The notes under the pieces were generated by a model. The model was not told the origin of the DNA. It made no database searches and worked only from the letters and a program-made list of their open reading frames with translations. Both the position numbers and the translations under genes were made by a program. 64,000 bases of DNA, taken from contig CM053264.1 of the NCBI GenBank assembly GCA_028583405.1, positions 9,479,030 to 9,543,029 on the forward strand, written 5' to 3'. The stretch comes from Pogonophryne albipinna. Taxonomy: Eukaryota > Chordata > Actinopteri > Perciformes > Artedidraconidae. Shown in pieces: positions 1 to 12,683 of this stretch (positions are counted from its first letter, which is position 1; every line of letters starts with the position of its first letter).

Positions 1-740
1 AAGAGGGGACACATGCTGATGTAGAAGAGACATGAAGAAGAGGGGACACATGTTGATGTAGAAGAGACATGAAGAAGAGGGGACACATGCTGATGTAGAA
101 GAGACATGAAGAAGAGGGGACACATGCTGATGTAGAAGAGACATGAAGAAGAGGGGACACATGTTGATGTAGAAGAGACATGAAGAAGAGGGGACACATG
201 CTGATGTAGAAGAGACATGAAGAAGAGGGGACACATGTTGATGTAGAAGAGACATGAAGAAGAGGGGACACATGTTGATGTAGAAGAGACATGGAGAAGA
301 GGGGACACATGTTGATGTAGAAGAGACATGGAGAAGAGGGGACACATGTTGATGTAGAAGAGACATGAAGAAGAGGGGACACATGTTGATGTAGAAGAGA
401 CATGAAGAAGAGGGGACACATGTTGATGTAGAAGAGACATGAAGAAGAGGGGACACATGTTGATGTAGAAGAGACATGGAGAAGAGGGGACACATGCTGA
501 TGTAGAAGAGACATGGAGAAGAGGGGACACATGTTGATGTAGAAGAGACATGAAGAAGAGGGGACACATGCTGATGTAGAAGAGACATGAAGAAGAGGGG
601 ACACATGTTGATGTAGAAGAGACATGAAGAAGAGGGGACACATGTTGATGTAGAGGAGACATGAAGAAGAGGGGATACGTGTTGATGTAGAAGAGACATG
701 AAGAAGAGGGGACACATGCTGATGTATAAAAGACGTGAAA
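1..740. repeat. 37-bp minisatellite, 20 visible units (copy A)
   Basis: The unit starts with aagaggggacacatg and recurs every 37 bases, for example at 1, 38, 75 and 704. Variants are a C/T change in atg(c/t)tgatg and an A/G change in catg(a/g)ag. The nineteenth unit carries gatacgtg, and the twentieth is degenerate and runs into the transposon end. The order of variants over all 20 units matches the array at 47587-48325. The array probably continues before the window, because the second array has one more unit at its start. Confidence 0.97.
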
Positions 741-761
741 AAGTGGATAGGTCTCCTTTAA
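1..761. mobile_element. TTAA-flanked non-autonomous DNA transposon, right part
   Basis: The right end is ggataggtctcctttaa, closing on a TTAA at 758-761. The complete copy at 47109-48346 shows that this end pairs with a left end of the form ttaaaggtctcctat. TTAA targets are typical of piggyBac- and Kolobok-like elements; which of these cannot be decided here. No transposase is present. The left half lies before the window. Most of the visible part is the expanded 37-bp minisatellite. Confidence 0.8.
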
Positions 762-1044
762 GTGTTTATGGGGTTAAAAATCAATCTGTTAAAAGACAGG
801 ACAGCCTTGATTGTAATTGTGACTGTTTGTATGTGATCCCATGCTGTTGACTGGAACATGATTTGTGCTTCAGGTTAAAAAAAGAGCCTTGAAATCTTGC
901 CAGGTTCAAGAGATTCACAACTGTATCAATTAATATAGCTCCTTATAAATGGGACACTGAAGTAAAATAGATACAATTTGACAATTTGTTCCCAGATTCG
1001 TTCAGAGACAAGTATTAGAACAAAAGTGGCAATAAAAGACTTAC

Positions 1045-1126
1045 CTGAGCCTCTCTTCGACACCACTTTCAGGCAATGGACCACAACGGCATGAAGCAGG
1101 ATCAGAAGAGGTATGGGAGCTTTCAT
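1045..1126 (-). CDS. il1rapl1: Signal-peptide exon of an IL1RAPL1-like gene (copy A)
   Basis: This is the first coding exon, 27 codons plus one base. The exon probably spans 1045-1138: a polypyrimidine tract and AG precede position 1138, twelve untranslated bases follow, and then the ATG at 1126-1124. It ends in a strong donor (ggctcag followed by gtaag), leaving a phase-1 junction. The peptide starts MKAPIP, has a hydrophobic leucine/valine core typical of a signal peptide, and ends KVVSKRGS. From memory of the family this fits IL1RAPL1 better than IL1RAPL2; which teleost paralogue (a or b) is not decided. The protein is a single-pass synaptic adhesion receptor with three Ig domains and a cytoplasmic TIR domain. 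The next exon should lie before the window. An identical exon lies at 48630-48723. The identification rests on a short peptide. Confidence 0.75.
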
Positions 1127-1138
1127 TTTTTACCAGTC

Positions 1139-2523
1139 CTACAAGGAAACAAAAGCTTGACTTATTATTCAGTACTAACAAACAGTCTGTGAATACTCCC
1201 AATCCATCTAAAACATCAAAATAAAAAAGAGAGATAATGATTTCTGGCAAGAGATGCTCAATCAAAGCTAAAAAAAAAAAAAATGGAAGTTCTGAGCCAA
1301 TAATTGGAGAACTTTTTACAAGACCGAAGTTCAGTTGGAAGCGATCGAACAACCCTATGTGCAAATTCTATTCGCCGAAGTGTTTACCTGCCTCTGCTTT
1401 ATTTATACCAGCGGCTCTTCAGGGACTTGCTGTATAATCAGGAGGAGGCTGTTGATGATACAAATGTCAAGATTCATCTCTATCAAGGCAGACCTGAGCT
1501 ATGCAGCTTTGTCAACTACCTACAACACTGATTCAACTTCTCTCCCGATCAAGTTGACACGATCCATTCCTCGCTTAGATCAGGTTATCTCTCTGTTGAT
1601 ATACAGCTGTGTGAAGGTGCGAGGTGGATACAACTAAATATGGCCCAATAAACCAAGAAGGACTAGAATTGAAGAAGGGAATGACATTAAAAGCTATACA
1701 TCTCCTTGCTACAGTCAAAAGAGAGGCATTTCTGGCATCCATGTCGGCCACAGTGACGCTACCATTGGTCTTTCAGTCACGACAAAGATGCTTCACATAG
1801 ATTCCACAAAGCTGCACCAGAAAGCCCTTTGAGAGGAAACCCTGAAAAGTCACCACAATAACCCTTGAGACGCTCACAGTGGCATGCGAAACTGGCCCGT
1901 AGCCAAAGATGGCGACATTGCCGTGTTCTCCTCGTCAAAGGCCCATTGTCGTCAGCCCTTGCTCTCTGCAACCAATGCCACCTCAGAAAAAGCTAAACGC
2001 CACCGCACAAGAATCTTATCTTTTTAATTACTTTTCCCTGTTGGGTGCAAGTCGGAAACATAAGCACAAAAGATGGTGTCTTTCTGGAGGAATCCACTGA
2101 ATCACTAGATCTGCTCGGTATTCCTCCAGTTCAGTGATATCTGTACCAAAGTACCTTTATTTTATCCAACAACGTGCTTGCGATGTAGGCTAATTCATTT
2201 TCTTGTTATACAGACTTTACTGATGAGCAAATATGGTAAATCATATTATGTTGGGAACACGGAGTATACACTATGCCTGCATGTGTGCAGAGAGAGAATA
2301 TTGTGGATTATGGCATTAAATATATTGAAGAATCACACATGAAAACATGACACCGTGCTGCGCTTTGAGATTTTGTGCAGCCGTAAATAAGAAAATGGCT
2401 CCAGAAGCAATTTCTCACCGTTTTTTTTGGCTCCCACCAAGGCAGGTTATGTTATTTATGTTGTTGTATGGGCAAGGGAGACGAGTTGGTTTAAGGGTAT
2501 GGTTTAATAGTAACAATATATAT
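1139..2523. other. Intronic sequence upstream of the exon (copy A)
   Basis: I see no gene here. It holds a 14-base A run near 1270 and short chance ORFs on both strands. Those ORFs recur in copy B only because the whole block is duplicated, so their conservation is not evidence of coding. Confidence 0.6.
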
Positions 2524-2531
2524 TTATTTAT

Positions 2532-2962
2532 TAGGGCTGTCAAGTTAACGCAAACATTTTTTAACGCCACTAATTATTTTAACGTGCGATTAACGTATGT
2601 GTGTGTATTTGTCCTCGGCCCGCCCCGTAGTTTCAGAGCCCAAAGGCTTGACGTTGTTGTTGTTGTTGTTAGTTGGATGGTGGGAGATTCTAGCGAGAGA
2701 TATGGATACAAAAAAAGGTGTTTTTAAACAGCAAGGCAAGCAGAGAGAGGTTATTGTATTGAGAATATTCAGGAGAATATTTGTCATTGTTCCAAAGATA
2801 GTAAACAAACATTTGCATAAAGCATATTTGTCCACTCATATGTTGATAAGAGTATTAAAAACTTGACAAATATTCCTCTAAGGTGCATTTAGAACAGATA
2901 CAAAATGTGCAATTAATTTGCGATTAATCGCGATTAACTATTTTAATCAACTGACAGCCCAA
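2532..2962. mobile_element. hAT-like MITE with gggctgtca ends (copy A)
   Basis: The ends are tagggctgtca on the left and, reverse-complemented, ttgggctgtca on the right. Flanks ttatttat (2524-2531) and atatttat (2963-2970) match at 7 of 8 positions, consistent with an 8-bp hAT target duplication. Inside the ends lie short palindromic taac/gcgattaa motifs. It contains a short gtt repeat and no transposase. Copy A has one gttaacgc unit where copy B has two. Confidence 0.65.
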
Positions 2963-2970
2963 ATATTTAT

Positions 2971-5900
2971 GTCTACTGGATGCTATCCAAATACCCTCTG
3001 CAGATGCAGCTCATCCAGCCAGTGTAAGGGAAATATACAATGGGACCTGGGACTCACAGTTCTTGTATTTGATAGTATTTTGTGGGCAGAGGTCTTCTGG
3101 CGAGGAAGAATACAAATCCAATTAAGGTGGTACTCAGACTGCAGAGCTTGTCAAGCGACATTCAGACAAAGGGTGCAGTTATTTTTAAGGTGTGAGAGCT
3201 GAGTGGAGATAAGTGCAGTCCAGCTGGGTCTGTGTGACATGCTGCACAACTCAAACCGCATCACAAGAATGAGGGAGAATGCCACATGTAGGTAATTGCT
3301 GAGGCATGACTCGGCTGACTTCTCATGAAAAAGGTTTGGTATCTTGTAGCAGGTTCTCCTTATAGTCTTAAATACGTCTGTTAGGACATTAACTGAATGT
3401 CTGGATCAAATTGTCGGTACACTGATGGTATCAAATGCACTCTCAGTAGGACCCTTCTCATGTCTGCAGTATACATAAGTACCAGGTCTTCTGAGGGAAA
3501 GACTTTAATGGCCGGCTCTGTTGAGGAGATCAAAGCCAGAATTAAAAAGCTGTTGAGCTTATCTGGCAGCCGCGCACGTATTGATGCGGGCACTCTTGCA
3601 TTTGTAAAACATGATTGCCCGCCACATGTCTATACGCTTGTTATTTGCATTGAGGTGCCTTTCAGTGCTCCACTTAATGCGTTCACTTCATAACCATGAT
3701 GGCTGCTTTCACTCAGGCGCCTGTGATGTTATATACTTCCACCACTCTCCCTAACCCCGATTACTTTATTGTCATCACAGTATGATTTATGGCGAATCTG
3801 TTGATGCATATTCCCATTTCTTGTTATGGTATTCTGAGTTCCCCCCTACACTTCACACAGTCCCATCTGATGGTAACTTAACTATAAGCTTAGCATGCTC
3901 TGCCCTTTCTAAACTTTATTGTAGAGAGAAATATTTCGTTTTTTCCACGGTTGAGTTGCTGGTGGTGAGCATCCAAACTGCTATTGGCCAGGAACCCCAT
4001 GGCTGCCTTGTTTACACCAGGGTGACGCTAATTGCACTACAAACGGCTAGCGGTCGGAACAACGGTTATCCCCACTGAAATCTGAAGAAGGACACAGGAT
4101 GAATGGTGTTCTTCATCAGTTTGCGCTTTATCTTTGAGTGCCTGTTTCGTTGTATTTGAGAAGATGGCCACCTGTTTGAATAAGTGATCTGTCCAAGTTG
4201 GGCTTATCAAGGTCAAACACTCAATTTGCTCAGTAATCATCATCATTATTGTCGCTATCTGTCTTACTTCTTGGCACATGGTTAATAGGCAATGAGAAGT
4301 TAAAGATTCAGTGCAGCTGTCTAACTATCAGACACACGATCGTGAACACAATAGAGCAGTAAAGAGAAGGCAGAGTTACCCCCCCCCCCCCCCACCTTTA
4401 ACAAATGAATGAATACTAGATGTCCCAACAAAAAAATGGTCATCTGTTCAAAATCCGACAATGAAAACTTATCCTATCAAGCATCTCATAAAGCGCCATT
4501 CTTTAAAGAAAAGCTCATCCTAAAAGGTGCTGTCACCTGCCTCTCATTCTTTTGATTGTTTTTTCCTCAACATCCACTTTCTCCCCCCATGACAGTGTTT
4601 CCTCCTCAGCGGATTCATCCAAAATTCAATTATTTTCAAGGAGGGTTCAGAAAGAGAAATGGGCTCTCTCTCAACGCTCTTGGGGCCCGGAGTTGACCCG
4701 GAGGAATGCATCTCCCTCTCACACAAACAATTTCAGCAATTGACGGCCTAGGCTTCACTGCTATACCACGGCTCGTCAGGGGGATATTGAGATTATGATT
4801 TATACGGATCTCTCATTTTAAGTCTCTCTTGCTCAGTCACACATTTTCTCAGGGCTGTTCACACTGAAGGCCCTCGTGCTCCATTCTGAACCACTGCTCG
4901 TATCTGATACTTCTGGATGGCTGTTCATATCTTTAAGGGACATTTCCCTTTTCAGCAGCCAACAGGAACTGACAGCAGAAGGCAATAACAGAACCGTATT
5001 TGTGCCGACAGATCTCCGGCTTGTTTGGAAAGCATTTCAATCCTATACATGCTCTGGAATATCGATGGAAATTACTTTTAAAATGCTTGACATGTTTCAT
5101 CTCCTTTGCTACCAATGTTGAAAGTAGCACTCCCACTGTCAACCCTCTCCCCTTACCTCTAGTACAGGAAACTGATATATACTCTGCTTGGTGAGTTGTT
5201 AACATTTCTATTTGTGAAGAACACTTTTCAAGCCCTTACACCCTTGGCTGACGCACACACACACACCCACACAAGTCTGTGCTCTCTTCACTGAATTATT
5301 CCGTGTTGGACTATCTAATAACCTTGCAACCACAAGCCTCCATGTTCTTGATATGCACACATGAGTGAGAGAGAGGGAAGAGGTTGCTTCTCGAATGCAA
5401 TCGACATCTCTGGATATGTTTAGCGGCGTAAATGTCTTCAAATAAATGTTTTTTACAGCGTGAGGTTATAAATATGCACTCAGTCAACTTCGTCCCTGGC
5501 AACAGATTAAAAACAGCTTCAATACTAAAACAATAAAAATGAATAAGAAACAATGAGAGATAACGTGCTACCGTGTGAGTTATGCAATCGTGTTGTTTGG
5601 TTAATTTAGCTCTGCGTGGGCATTTTAATATTGTCGATAATTGAATGGTGTCATATTTAAACCACTGTATAATCATTGCTTTACTGAGCCAACTTAGCTA
5701 TTGGCTTTTCATTTGATGTCCAAAGTGACATAAACAGATCACTGAAGATAAAATATGGCAGATGCAGTATAAAGTAACATTTAAATGTCTTATTTTAAGC
5801 TGTTGGTCTATGGTCAGCTTGAAAACAATGCACTTTAGATTAATTCTAAGAGTGCACACACAGGCTAGTGCACACACATTCAAACTGTCTTTTCAGTCAC

Positions 5901-6831
5901 GTCGAATTCTTAGTCCCATTACCTGATCTGCCTGCTAAATAGATTCTTTATCCCGCCTGGCTGTCACGGAAATAAGGATGACATTAAGTGAACGGAGCTC
6001 TCTCTTTGGATATTCTAGGCCAGGGCTTAGTGGACCAAGGGAGAGCCTGCCTGAATCACTGAGAGGGAGAGGTGAAAGGGGAAGAGAGGATGAATGAACG
6101 CTGGAAAAGGGAGGAGAATAGTGGATGAGGAGAAGGCAACCATGAGAGGCCGTATCATGAAATGGTGCCACACAGAAATATCTGCGGATTATGTTTGGAA
6201 CTGTCAAGGCTGTCAGTGATTAACATCTGAGTTGACTGTCCCTATAACTGTCCATAATAAATGATTTAAAAGATTTAACCAATTTGCTGCGTCTGCACAT
6301 GGCACATTTTCCAGTGTTAATAGATGTTGATCTTTCAAAATGTAGATAATCATTTGGGTTGTCAAAAGGATTGCTTTGTTTACTCACAGCTGCTGTGGGC
6401 ACTGAAGCTGCTATTCATAATGTCTCAACGTTTTAGATTGACTGACGTTTATGGATTCATAGCACAGTGATGATAAACGCGCTGCTAAATTGACACTGAT
6501 GATTCTGCTCTATTGCTACATCACAGATCATTTAGCTGCCTTTGAAAGGATGCCATCAGTCCTTTTCTACACATGTGGGACAGTTGTGGTCACATGTTTC
6601 TAAAACCGGCTCACTTTATACCATGAAAAAAAATAACAGCCAACTGAGCTATTGGCGTTTTGTTTCATATCAAAAGGGACACAAACGGATCTATATAAAT
6701 AAAATATGGCAGAAATGCTCACTTTAAAGCCCGGGACAAATGTGTAATGTGTGATATTGGGCTTTATAAATAACAGTTGATTGGTGGATTTAATGTGCTT
6801 ATCTAACAAATTGCATTTTATTCTTGGAGCA
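2971..6831. other. Intronic sequence (copy A)
   Basis: I see no exon I can support. It contains a C15 run at 4379-4393, a short AC repeat near 5252-5270 and many chance ORFs under 130 codons with no domain I recognise. Near 3041 it lacks 54 bases that copy B carries at about 50640-50697. Confidence 0.55.
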
Positions 6832-6839
6832 GCTATCCG

Positions 6840-7428
6840 CAACCCAGTCTCACGGCGTTTCGTGTTTTCGTCACGAAATTAATTGAATCTATTGATTCGT
6901 GTTCACCGACACGATTTTCGTATTTTCTTCGTGTCACAGAACGATTTGAAAAGCAATGTATTTTTATTGGTAATATGTTTCGTGCCTGCACCACGTCTTT
7001 TTGTCCGGTCGGGTCTTGGAATACCAGAAGCCGTTTGGTTCATAAAAACATTTTCTTACTCAATATCTTACCCTAAGCCTATCCCTTTTATTTTAAATTG
7101 TATAATGTCCGAGTTATTTTGACGTCCACGAGGAAAATAAATGGGGGGCCTCAGAATACTGAGATCTGTATTTGTTGTCATCTTTTTTTCCTTCTAATTT
7201 GTTATTATTTGGTGCAGGCACGAAACATACTACGAATAGAAATACATTGCTTCTAAAATCGTTCTGTGTCAGAATACTGAAATCTGTATTTTTTTCTAAT
7301 CTGTTATTATTTACTTTGCTTTTAAAATCGTTCTGTGTGACACAAAAAAAATGGCAAAATCGTGTTGGTGAACACGAATCAATAAATACATTTTGTGACT
7401 ATAACACGAAATGCCGTGAGACTGTGTT
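6840..7428. mobile_element. Foldback-type DNA transposon with long inverted ends (copy A)
   Basis: The two ends are long imperfect inverted repeats starting caaccagtctcacgg-like on each side. Internal blocks also pair, for example gtttcgtgcctgcacc near 6987 with ggtgcaggcacgaaac near 7212. Flanks are gctatccg (6832-6839) and gctacccg (7429-7436); in copy B both flanks are gctatccg, giving an exact 8-bp direct repeat. It has no transposase and its family is not identified. Confidence 0.75.
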
Positions 7429-7436
7429 GCTACCCG

Positions 7437-10400
7437 AGAACATTTGTAGATTGACTCAAACTTAAACGCATGACTTTTCAACCATCAAGTCTGAACTACA
7501 GTGTCAATCAAACTCTAAAACACGGTCAGAGTTCAAGTCATTCAGCTCGGGAGGAAGCATGCTACAGCAGCCGCTGAACGACGGGTTATCTGAATCTAAC
7601 ATTAGCTGTATCTGGCAGCAGTAGGTGCATCTCAGAGAAACAGCCGTGATGCTAAATAAAAAGAAGTTTCATCAAACCGGGGTTGAGACTTTCAAAAATA
7701 GCGATGAGATATTCACAGGCTGAAGCGTATTTCCCTTTATCTCACACACACACACAACCTCAAACACACATTTTTTACTCTGCTACTAAATTTAAATCTG
7801 TGACACTGAGACTGATCTGCTGCTGAAGCGACGACTCTCTCGCTAACTCTACAGTATGCTAATGCTATTCATTGAAGAGCATCAAAGTCTGAGTTCTTCA
7901 AGGGGAACAGACTTTAAGAAAGTAAAAGAACGATGCATATTTTAATTTACAGTATAACAGCAGGAAACAATTCCTCAGGATAGGTTTTTTCTTTTTGTCC
8001 TATGAAGGAAGGAGGATGGTCGAGATCCATAGTACAGAGCATCTTTTCATAGATTACATGGAAACATAAAGATGGATCAGTGAAAACACTTCAAATTAAT
8101 ATTTCTAAATCATAAAAATGAAAGTAAAGGCCTAAAATATAAAAATAATGCTCTTTTATCCAAATGACTTAGCTAAATACACCGTCTTATCTAAGCAGCA
8201 GAACCATGGGGTGATTTAAGGGGTAATAAAAGAGGATTGTCACATTATTAACACCGTTATTAAACTCCTACCCTACAGCAACTATAATCATTAAGGCTGC
8301 TAAACATTTATCTTGCTGAAAAAAAAAAGAAGAAAAATCTAATCTACCACTTGTAAGAATCAAATTGAGCCGAAAACAGAGAACATGCACCGCCGACAGC
8401 AACAAAACAAACAAATCCTTTGAAGAAATAATCAGTCTTTCTTCTAACACACAATGTGCATGGAATTGTGCAGTCAATTTATCCGACTCTGTCTGTCGAG
8501 GTTGTGCGCTGCTTGAAAGTACTTCAGCTTTCATCAGCGATGAATGCACAGCTTCAAGGATAATGATGGATGTGCCACATTTCAAATGATTTGATTGAAA
8601 TATACAATACAGTGGCAGGCCCCTTGCTTTTCATGATGACATTGAAATCAAACACAGCAGAGGCACACGTAATCTTAAAACAGAAACATACATTATGCAA
8701 CGTGCATATTGCATCCAAACACGTCAATGTGAAAGCTGTTTGTCTTTCTTCAATAAATGTCCCTTATAATGTCTTAACCAAACAGCCCTGCAAGCAAAAA
8801 AAGTGCTCAGGTGAGCAGACGCACTGCTGTTACCACTGAGAGCTTAACAGTGCAATGCAAATAAGCTCTTCTACAATAGCAGACGAGCCACATCTCCATG
8901 CTAGGCAGCCCAGATTCAATATCGTAGGACAAGGAGTACTGCGTCCCCAGGCCCTTCTTGTAAAGTGGCCCATAAATCAAGAACCCTGTTGAGAGTTGGT
9001 CTCTGTGGGTCTGGTCCAGCGGCGGGGAACAGAGCCGTGCTCCGGCTGGGAAGGAGGCGCACAAGAAGCAACCCCCCCTCAGTTGCAATGCAAAGTATGT
9101 CTTAGCCATATAAAGTTATTACCGTCATTAACCAAAGTGGGGATTGGATTATTAGTGGAATTGCTATGTTTGAATATATATATATATAGATTATGATGTG
9201 GCTCAGTGTGTTCAGCCATGCGTTTCACTGAACAGGGTCAAACTGTATATATTTATTAAAGTTGGTTTTAAGTTTCACTTAATACAGTAAGTAGGGCTAT
9301 GAACGGAGGACAATGAAAGTAGAGGAGTCAGTTTACTAAAGATTGGCCCAGACTGACGAGCATTGCATGAAAACATGATGCCTCCTCATTCATTTCAATG
9401 ACATTTCCCTGCAAATTCAAAGACGTTTCTCCAAAATAACGTTGACAGCAATGCAGAGGATCATCAACTAGCACAGCACGGCATCGGCCAATCAAATGTG
9501 GGCATTGCAGGTCATCCTTTTCTAATCTAAATAGGAGAAAGGAAAGCAATTAAAGATAAAAGCGATGGATTAAACACTTAATATATTTTTGCATGCTGAT
9601 GAATCATCATTTTGAGTCACATGACATTAGACGTTAGAAGTGGTCTATGGTTTTAGAGCTTCTGTCTGAATGGTTCCGACCCATCTTGTTCTATATATGT
9701 ACAGATTAGCTTCAATATAATGTTGCCAAGGGTCTCATACTGTATAGTATTGTATGTAGTAGCTAACGACAAATGAAGAACTGCTAATGAAGCGCTTCTT
9801 GATTTCACTCACTATTAATCCCTTGACGTCGCTGTTCTATTTTCAGGTCTCGCCTGGCTCATAGGGGATGTTTCTCACAGAGGCTACACATGTATACACT
9901 CACTGACTGTATGCAAGCAGCCTGTGTTCATAGATATTAACAATACTTGACTGTTGTAAAATCTCCTGAAAATCGAACCACCAGCCACGAAAACACAGGT
10001 CAAAAAGTGGATACCGATCGCTGCTTGTGATTTCATAACATTAGACGGATGTGTCTCTTCTTCGGTGGTGTTAGCCAGCCTGTAAATGCATTAGCTTGCG
10101 GAGCCCCCCCTCCTGCCAATCGTCATTTGTGTGATTTTTGTTCTTATCACCACAACAACGTACGGAATGTCACAACAAAGCCTTCATGAATGAGTAAGCA
10201 CAGATCCGATGAAGAGAGGAGGGGAAATGGGAGGAAAAATTGCTCATTTTGCTCCCCTGGCATGCAATTTCCATTCTCTATCCACATCTCTCTAAAAAGC
10301 CATCTAAAACACATCAACTTCATCTTTGTAGGCTGGATGGGCCTCTGAGGATCACCTCCAGACATGCTACGATGACACTGGGCCTGAAAAGAAAAGGATG

Positions 10401-11314
10401 AAAATGACAATTCAACCCTCTTGCTGATAGCAATGGGCTTCTTATGCCACTGCCTTTTCAAAAGAAAAGACAAATAACTTCATTCACTTTTCATTTTACT
10501 TGCCCCTAGCAAAGAGAAATACTGTATGAGGTAACTGATCATTTCTTAGATGGCCTTTTCATCAGAGGAAGAGCAACACAAGTACTTTTTTTTCATTTAG
10601 CTGTGTTACCATTGACCAGCACAACATTTATGCTCCAGGGCTGTGGCTGACCCAGAGTCCTTTTAGTTCCTGCTTTAACAAAATAAATAGCTTTTAAATT
10701 GCATTTGACTCTGATCAGTTATGCTTTGATCCCCCTTGAAGACACACACATGCACAGAAGCATTTCCTTTTTTTCAAGAGCAATGCAAAGAGACCATTAC
10801 CATGCTTTTATTGTAGTATTAAGCATTACTCTGTTTGGATAGGAATGCCATTACATGCAGGAAGTGAATAAAGGAAGCATTTGAGCAGCAGATGCTGGGT
10901 TCACATCCATACATGAAGGCATTCAGATCAAGGTCTCAAAAGTAAGTCAACCATGAAAATGATTTGCAGGGGAAGACCATTCGTATTGATACCTACCCTC
11001 TGATGAATAACAGCAGGGGAGCGCATATAGAGAGCTGTAGGGCCACCAAGCGGGGGGGGCATTTACTTTTCAATACAGCCTAGTCTCGCCTCAGTGAGTA
11101 ATCATGGTTGCTATATTTTTTCTAAAAGGGTGGCTTTCCTTTTTTCAGCATGAAACAGATTAGAGGACAGATAACTTGTGTTGGACTCTTATTCCGGCCT
11201 GACATACCTAGTGGGGTTATACAAATGCAAATAATGACATCTCTGAAGGGCTGATGTACCTGAGAGGGGTAAAGCTACCTGAGGTCCACCAGTAAAGTAT
11301 TCATAAATGGTGTA
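7437..11314. other. Intronic sequence (copy A)
   Basis: No gene or element is recognised. It includes a CA run near 7740, a TA run at about 9173-9188 and a G8 run at 11052-11059 (G16 in copy B). Two small insertions relative to copy B lie near 9411 (7 bases) and 9771 (14 bases). Confidence 0.55.
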
Positions 11315-11403
11315 TCCAAATACAGTGACGTGCGGTGAGGTTCATGGCTGGTGAGGCACTGACTCTTTCAGAGTCAGATTTACAAATATTATATATGTTG
11401 ACC

Positions 11404-11754
11404 TTAAAGGTGGCGGGGTAGGTAATTTTGGAGAAACCAGCTCGAGTGCGCTAGAATTTGAAAATACACAGCCCCTCCTGCAACACACACGAACGCGCAC
11501 ATGACCAATGAGGGCACGAGATAAGTTTGTGCACAGATGGAAGGCTGACAGGCAGGTTATTTTAGCCGGGCCGGCTAAAATGAGTGGTCGTGCTTTTTAC
11601 AGTACTACGGCTTCCACAGATGAAATGTTTTTATGTATTTTTTGTCAAAGCACTTAAGATATTCATTGCTATCGGGATGTTAAGAGCATTCCATGGAATA
11701 TAACAAAAAGTGTATCTCGTGCCGGTTTCTCAAACTTACCTACCCCACCTTTAA
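11404..11754. mobile_element. TTAA MITE nested in the hAT element
   Basis: It begins ttaaaggtggcggggtagg and its right end, reverse-complemented, begins ttaaaggtggggtagg, so both ends carry TTAA and near-identical inverted repeats. The same nested element sits in the related hAT copy at 35844-36194, so it inserted before that hAT family spread to these two sites. Confidence 0.85.
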
Positions 11755-11904
11755 TCGAAATATTCTGTTATTTTCAAAAGCTTTTTTAGTCTGATGCTTC
11801 GATTCATTTTAAACAGACCGTTCAACAAAAGGATAGCCTACCCAAAATCTAAATATTGGATTGTTCTTTCTTAGTAAGATCCCATTTTCATTACAATTGT
11901 AGTC

Positions 11905-12120
11905 TTACCTTGACTTGAAGATGAAGTCCATGCTATCCTTCTGGACAACAATCTTTATTACTTTTTTGTAAAAGTCCTCCTTATCTTCCTCTAGTTTCAA
12001 AAGTCTAGCTTGTTGTTTTCGTCTGCGTTGAATAACAGTAGCAACAAGAACCTGTGGGCTCACTTGCGCCCCCTTCAGTGCGGCAGAGGTTGTGGCTGCC
12101 TCCCCTGGTGCTTTTTTCAT
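11905..12120 (-). CDS. Small ORF inside the hAT element, function unknown
   Basis: This is a 71-codon reading frame starting MKKAPGEAAT, with a charged middle (RRRKQQ, then EEDKEDFYKK). It ends DFIFKSR next to aaggtaaga, which looks like a splice donor. It could be a remnant of a transposase exon or a captured host exon; I recognise no domain. In the related copy at 34907-36275 the frame is broken by small indels near 35565-35590, so it is probably not maintained. Confidence 0.3.
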   Translation of the reverse strand: MKKAPGEAATTSAALKGAQVSPQVLVATVIQRRRKQQARLLKLEEDKEDFYKKVIKIVVQKDSMDFIFKSR

Positions 12121-12683
12121 TGCCGTTGTATGATGAGACCAGCGAGCCTAAATATCATATATACGTGAAATAAGTTATTTAGAGACTATGGATGGCGAGG
12201 ATAAATGTAATAAAGGGATCTACAAACATTACATTGGTGACATACAGTGAGACGGTGCAGGCATGCGCTTAGGGCCCGCTTTCCAGACAGTTTCTGTGGG
12301 GTGACGCATTCTGAGGTGAGGCAGAGCTCATCTGTGCCTCACCTTACCCCACAGTAACTGGCTTGAGCGCGCTCACAAAATAAGTGCCCGCGCTAAATTA
12401 GTGCCCGTGCTCCAGCCAGTTACTGTGGGCTTCTGTGAGGCAGAGCTCGTCCCTGCCTCACTTCTCAATCTCATCGCTCCCCGTAGTTGTAGCGGAGCTC
12501 GGCAAATTAGCCGATTTTTACTATAAAAAGCGATTGGAATCAAACAGAAATCACATTTACAACACAGATCAGTGGACACATTTTATTATTATTATTATTT
12601 GTATTATTATTCTTTTTTTCCGTTACATTGGAGAATGACAAGTGAGGCTCTGCCTCCCCTGACCGCACGTCGCTGTCCAAATA

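Larger units (their letters stand above)
11323..12675. mobile_element. hAT-type non-autonomous transposon, copy-A-specific insertion
   Basis: The ends are cagtgacgtgcggtgagg and, reverse-complemented, cagcgacgtgcggtcagg. An exact 8-bp target duplication, tccaaata, flanks it at 11315-11322 and 12676-12683. The matching site in copy B (58956-58963) has a single tccaaata and no element, so this is an insertion after the copies separated. A related copy lies in inverted orientation at 34907-36275. It contains a nested TTAA element and no full transposase. Confidence 0.95.

Noticed and set aside
1304..1637. ORFs conserved between 1304-1637 and 48889-49222
   Set aside because: The whole block is duplicated almost without change, so sharing an ORF says nothing about coding.
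2347..2727. 126-codon ORF overlapping the gggctgtca MITE
   Set aside because: It runs across the element border and has no domain. Copy B breaks the frame with small indels.
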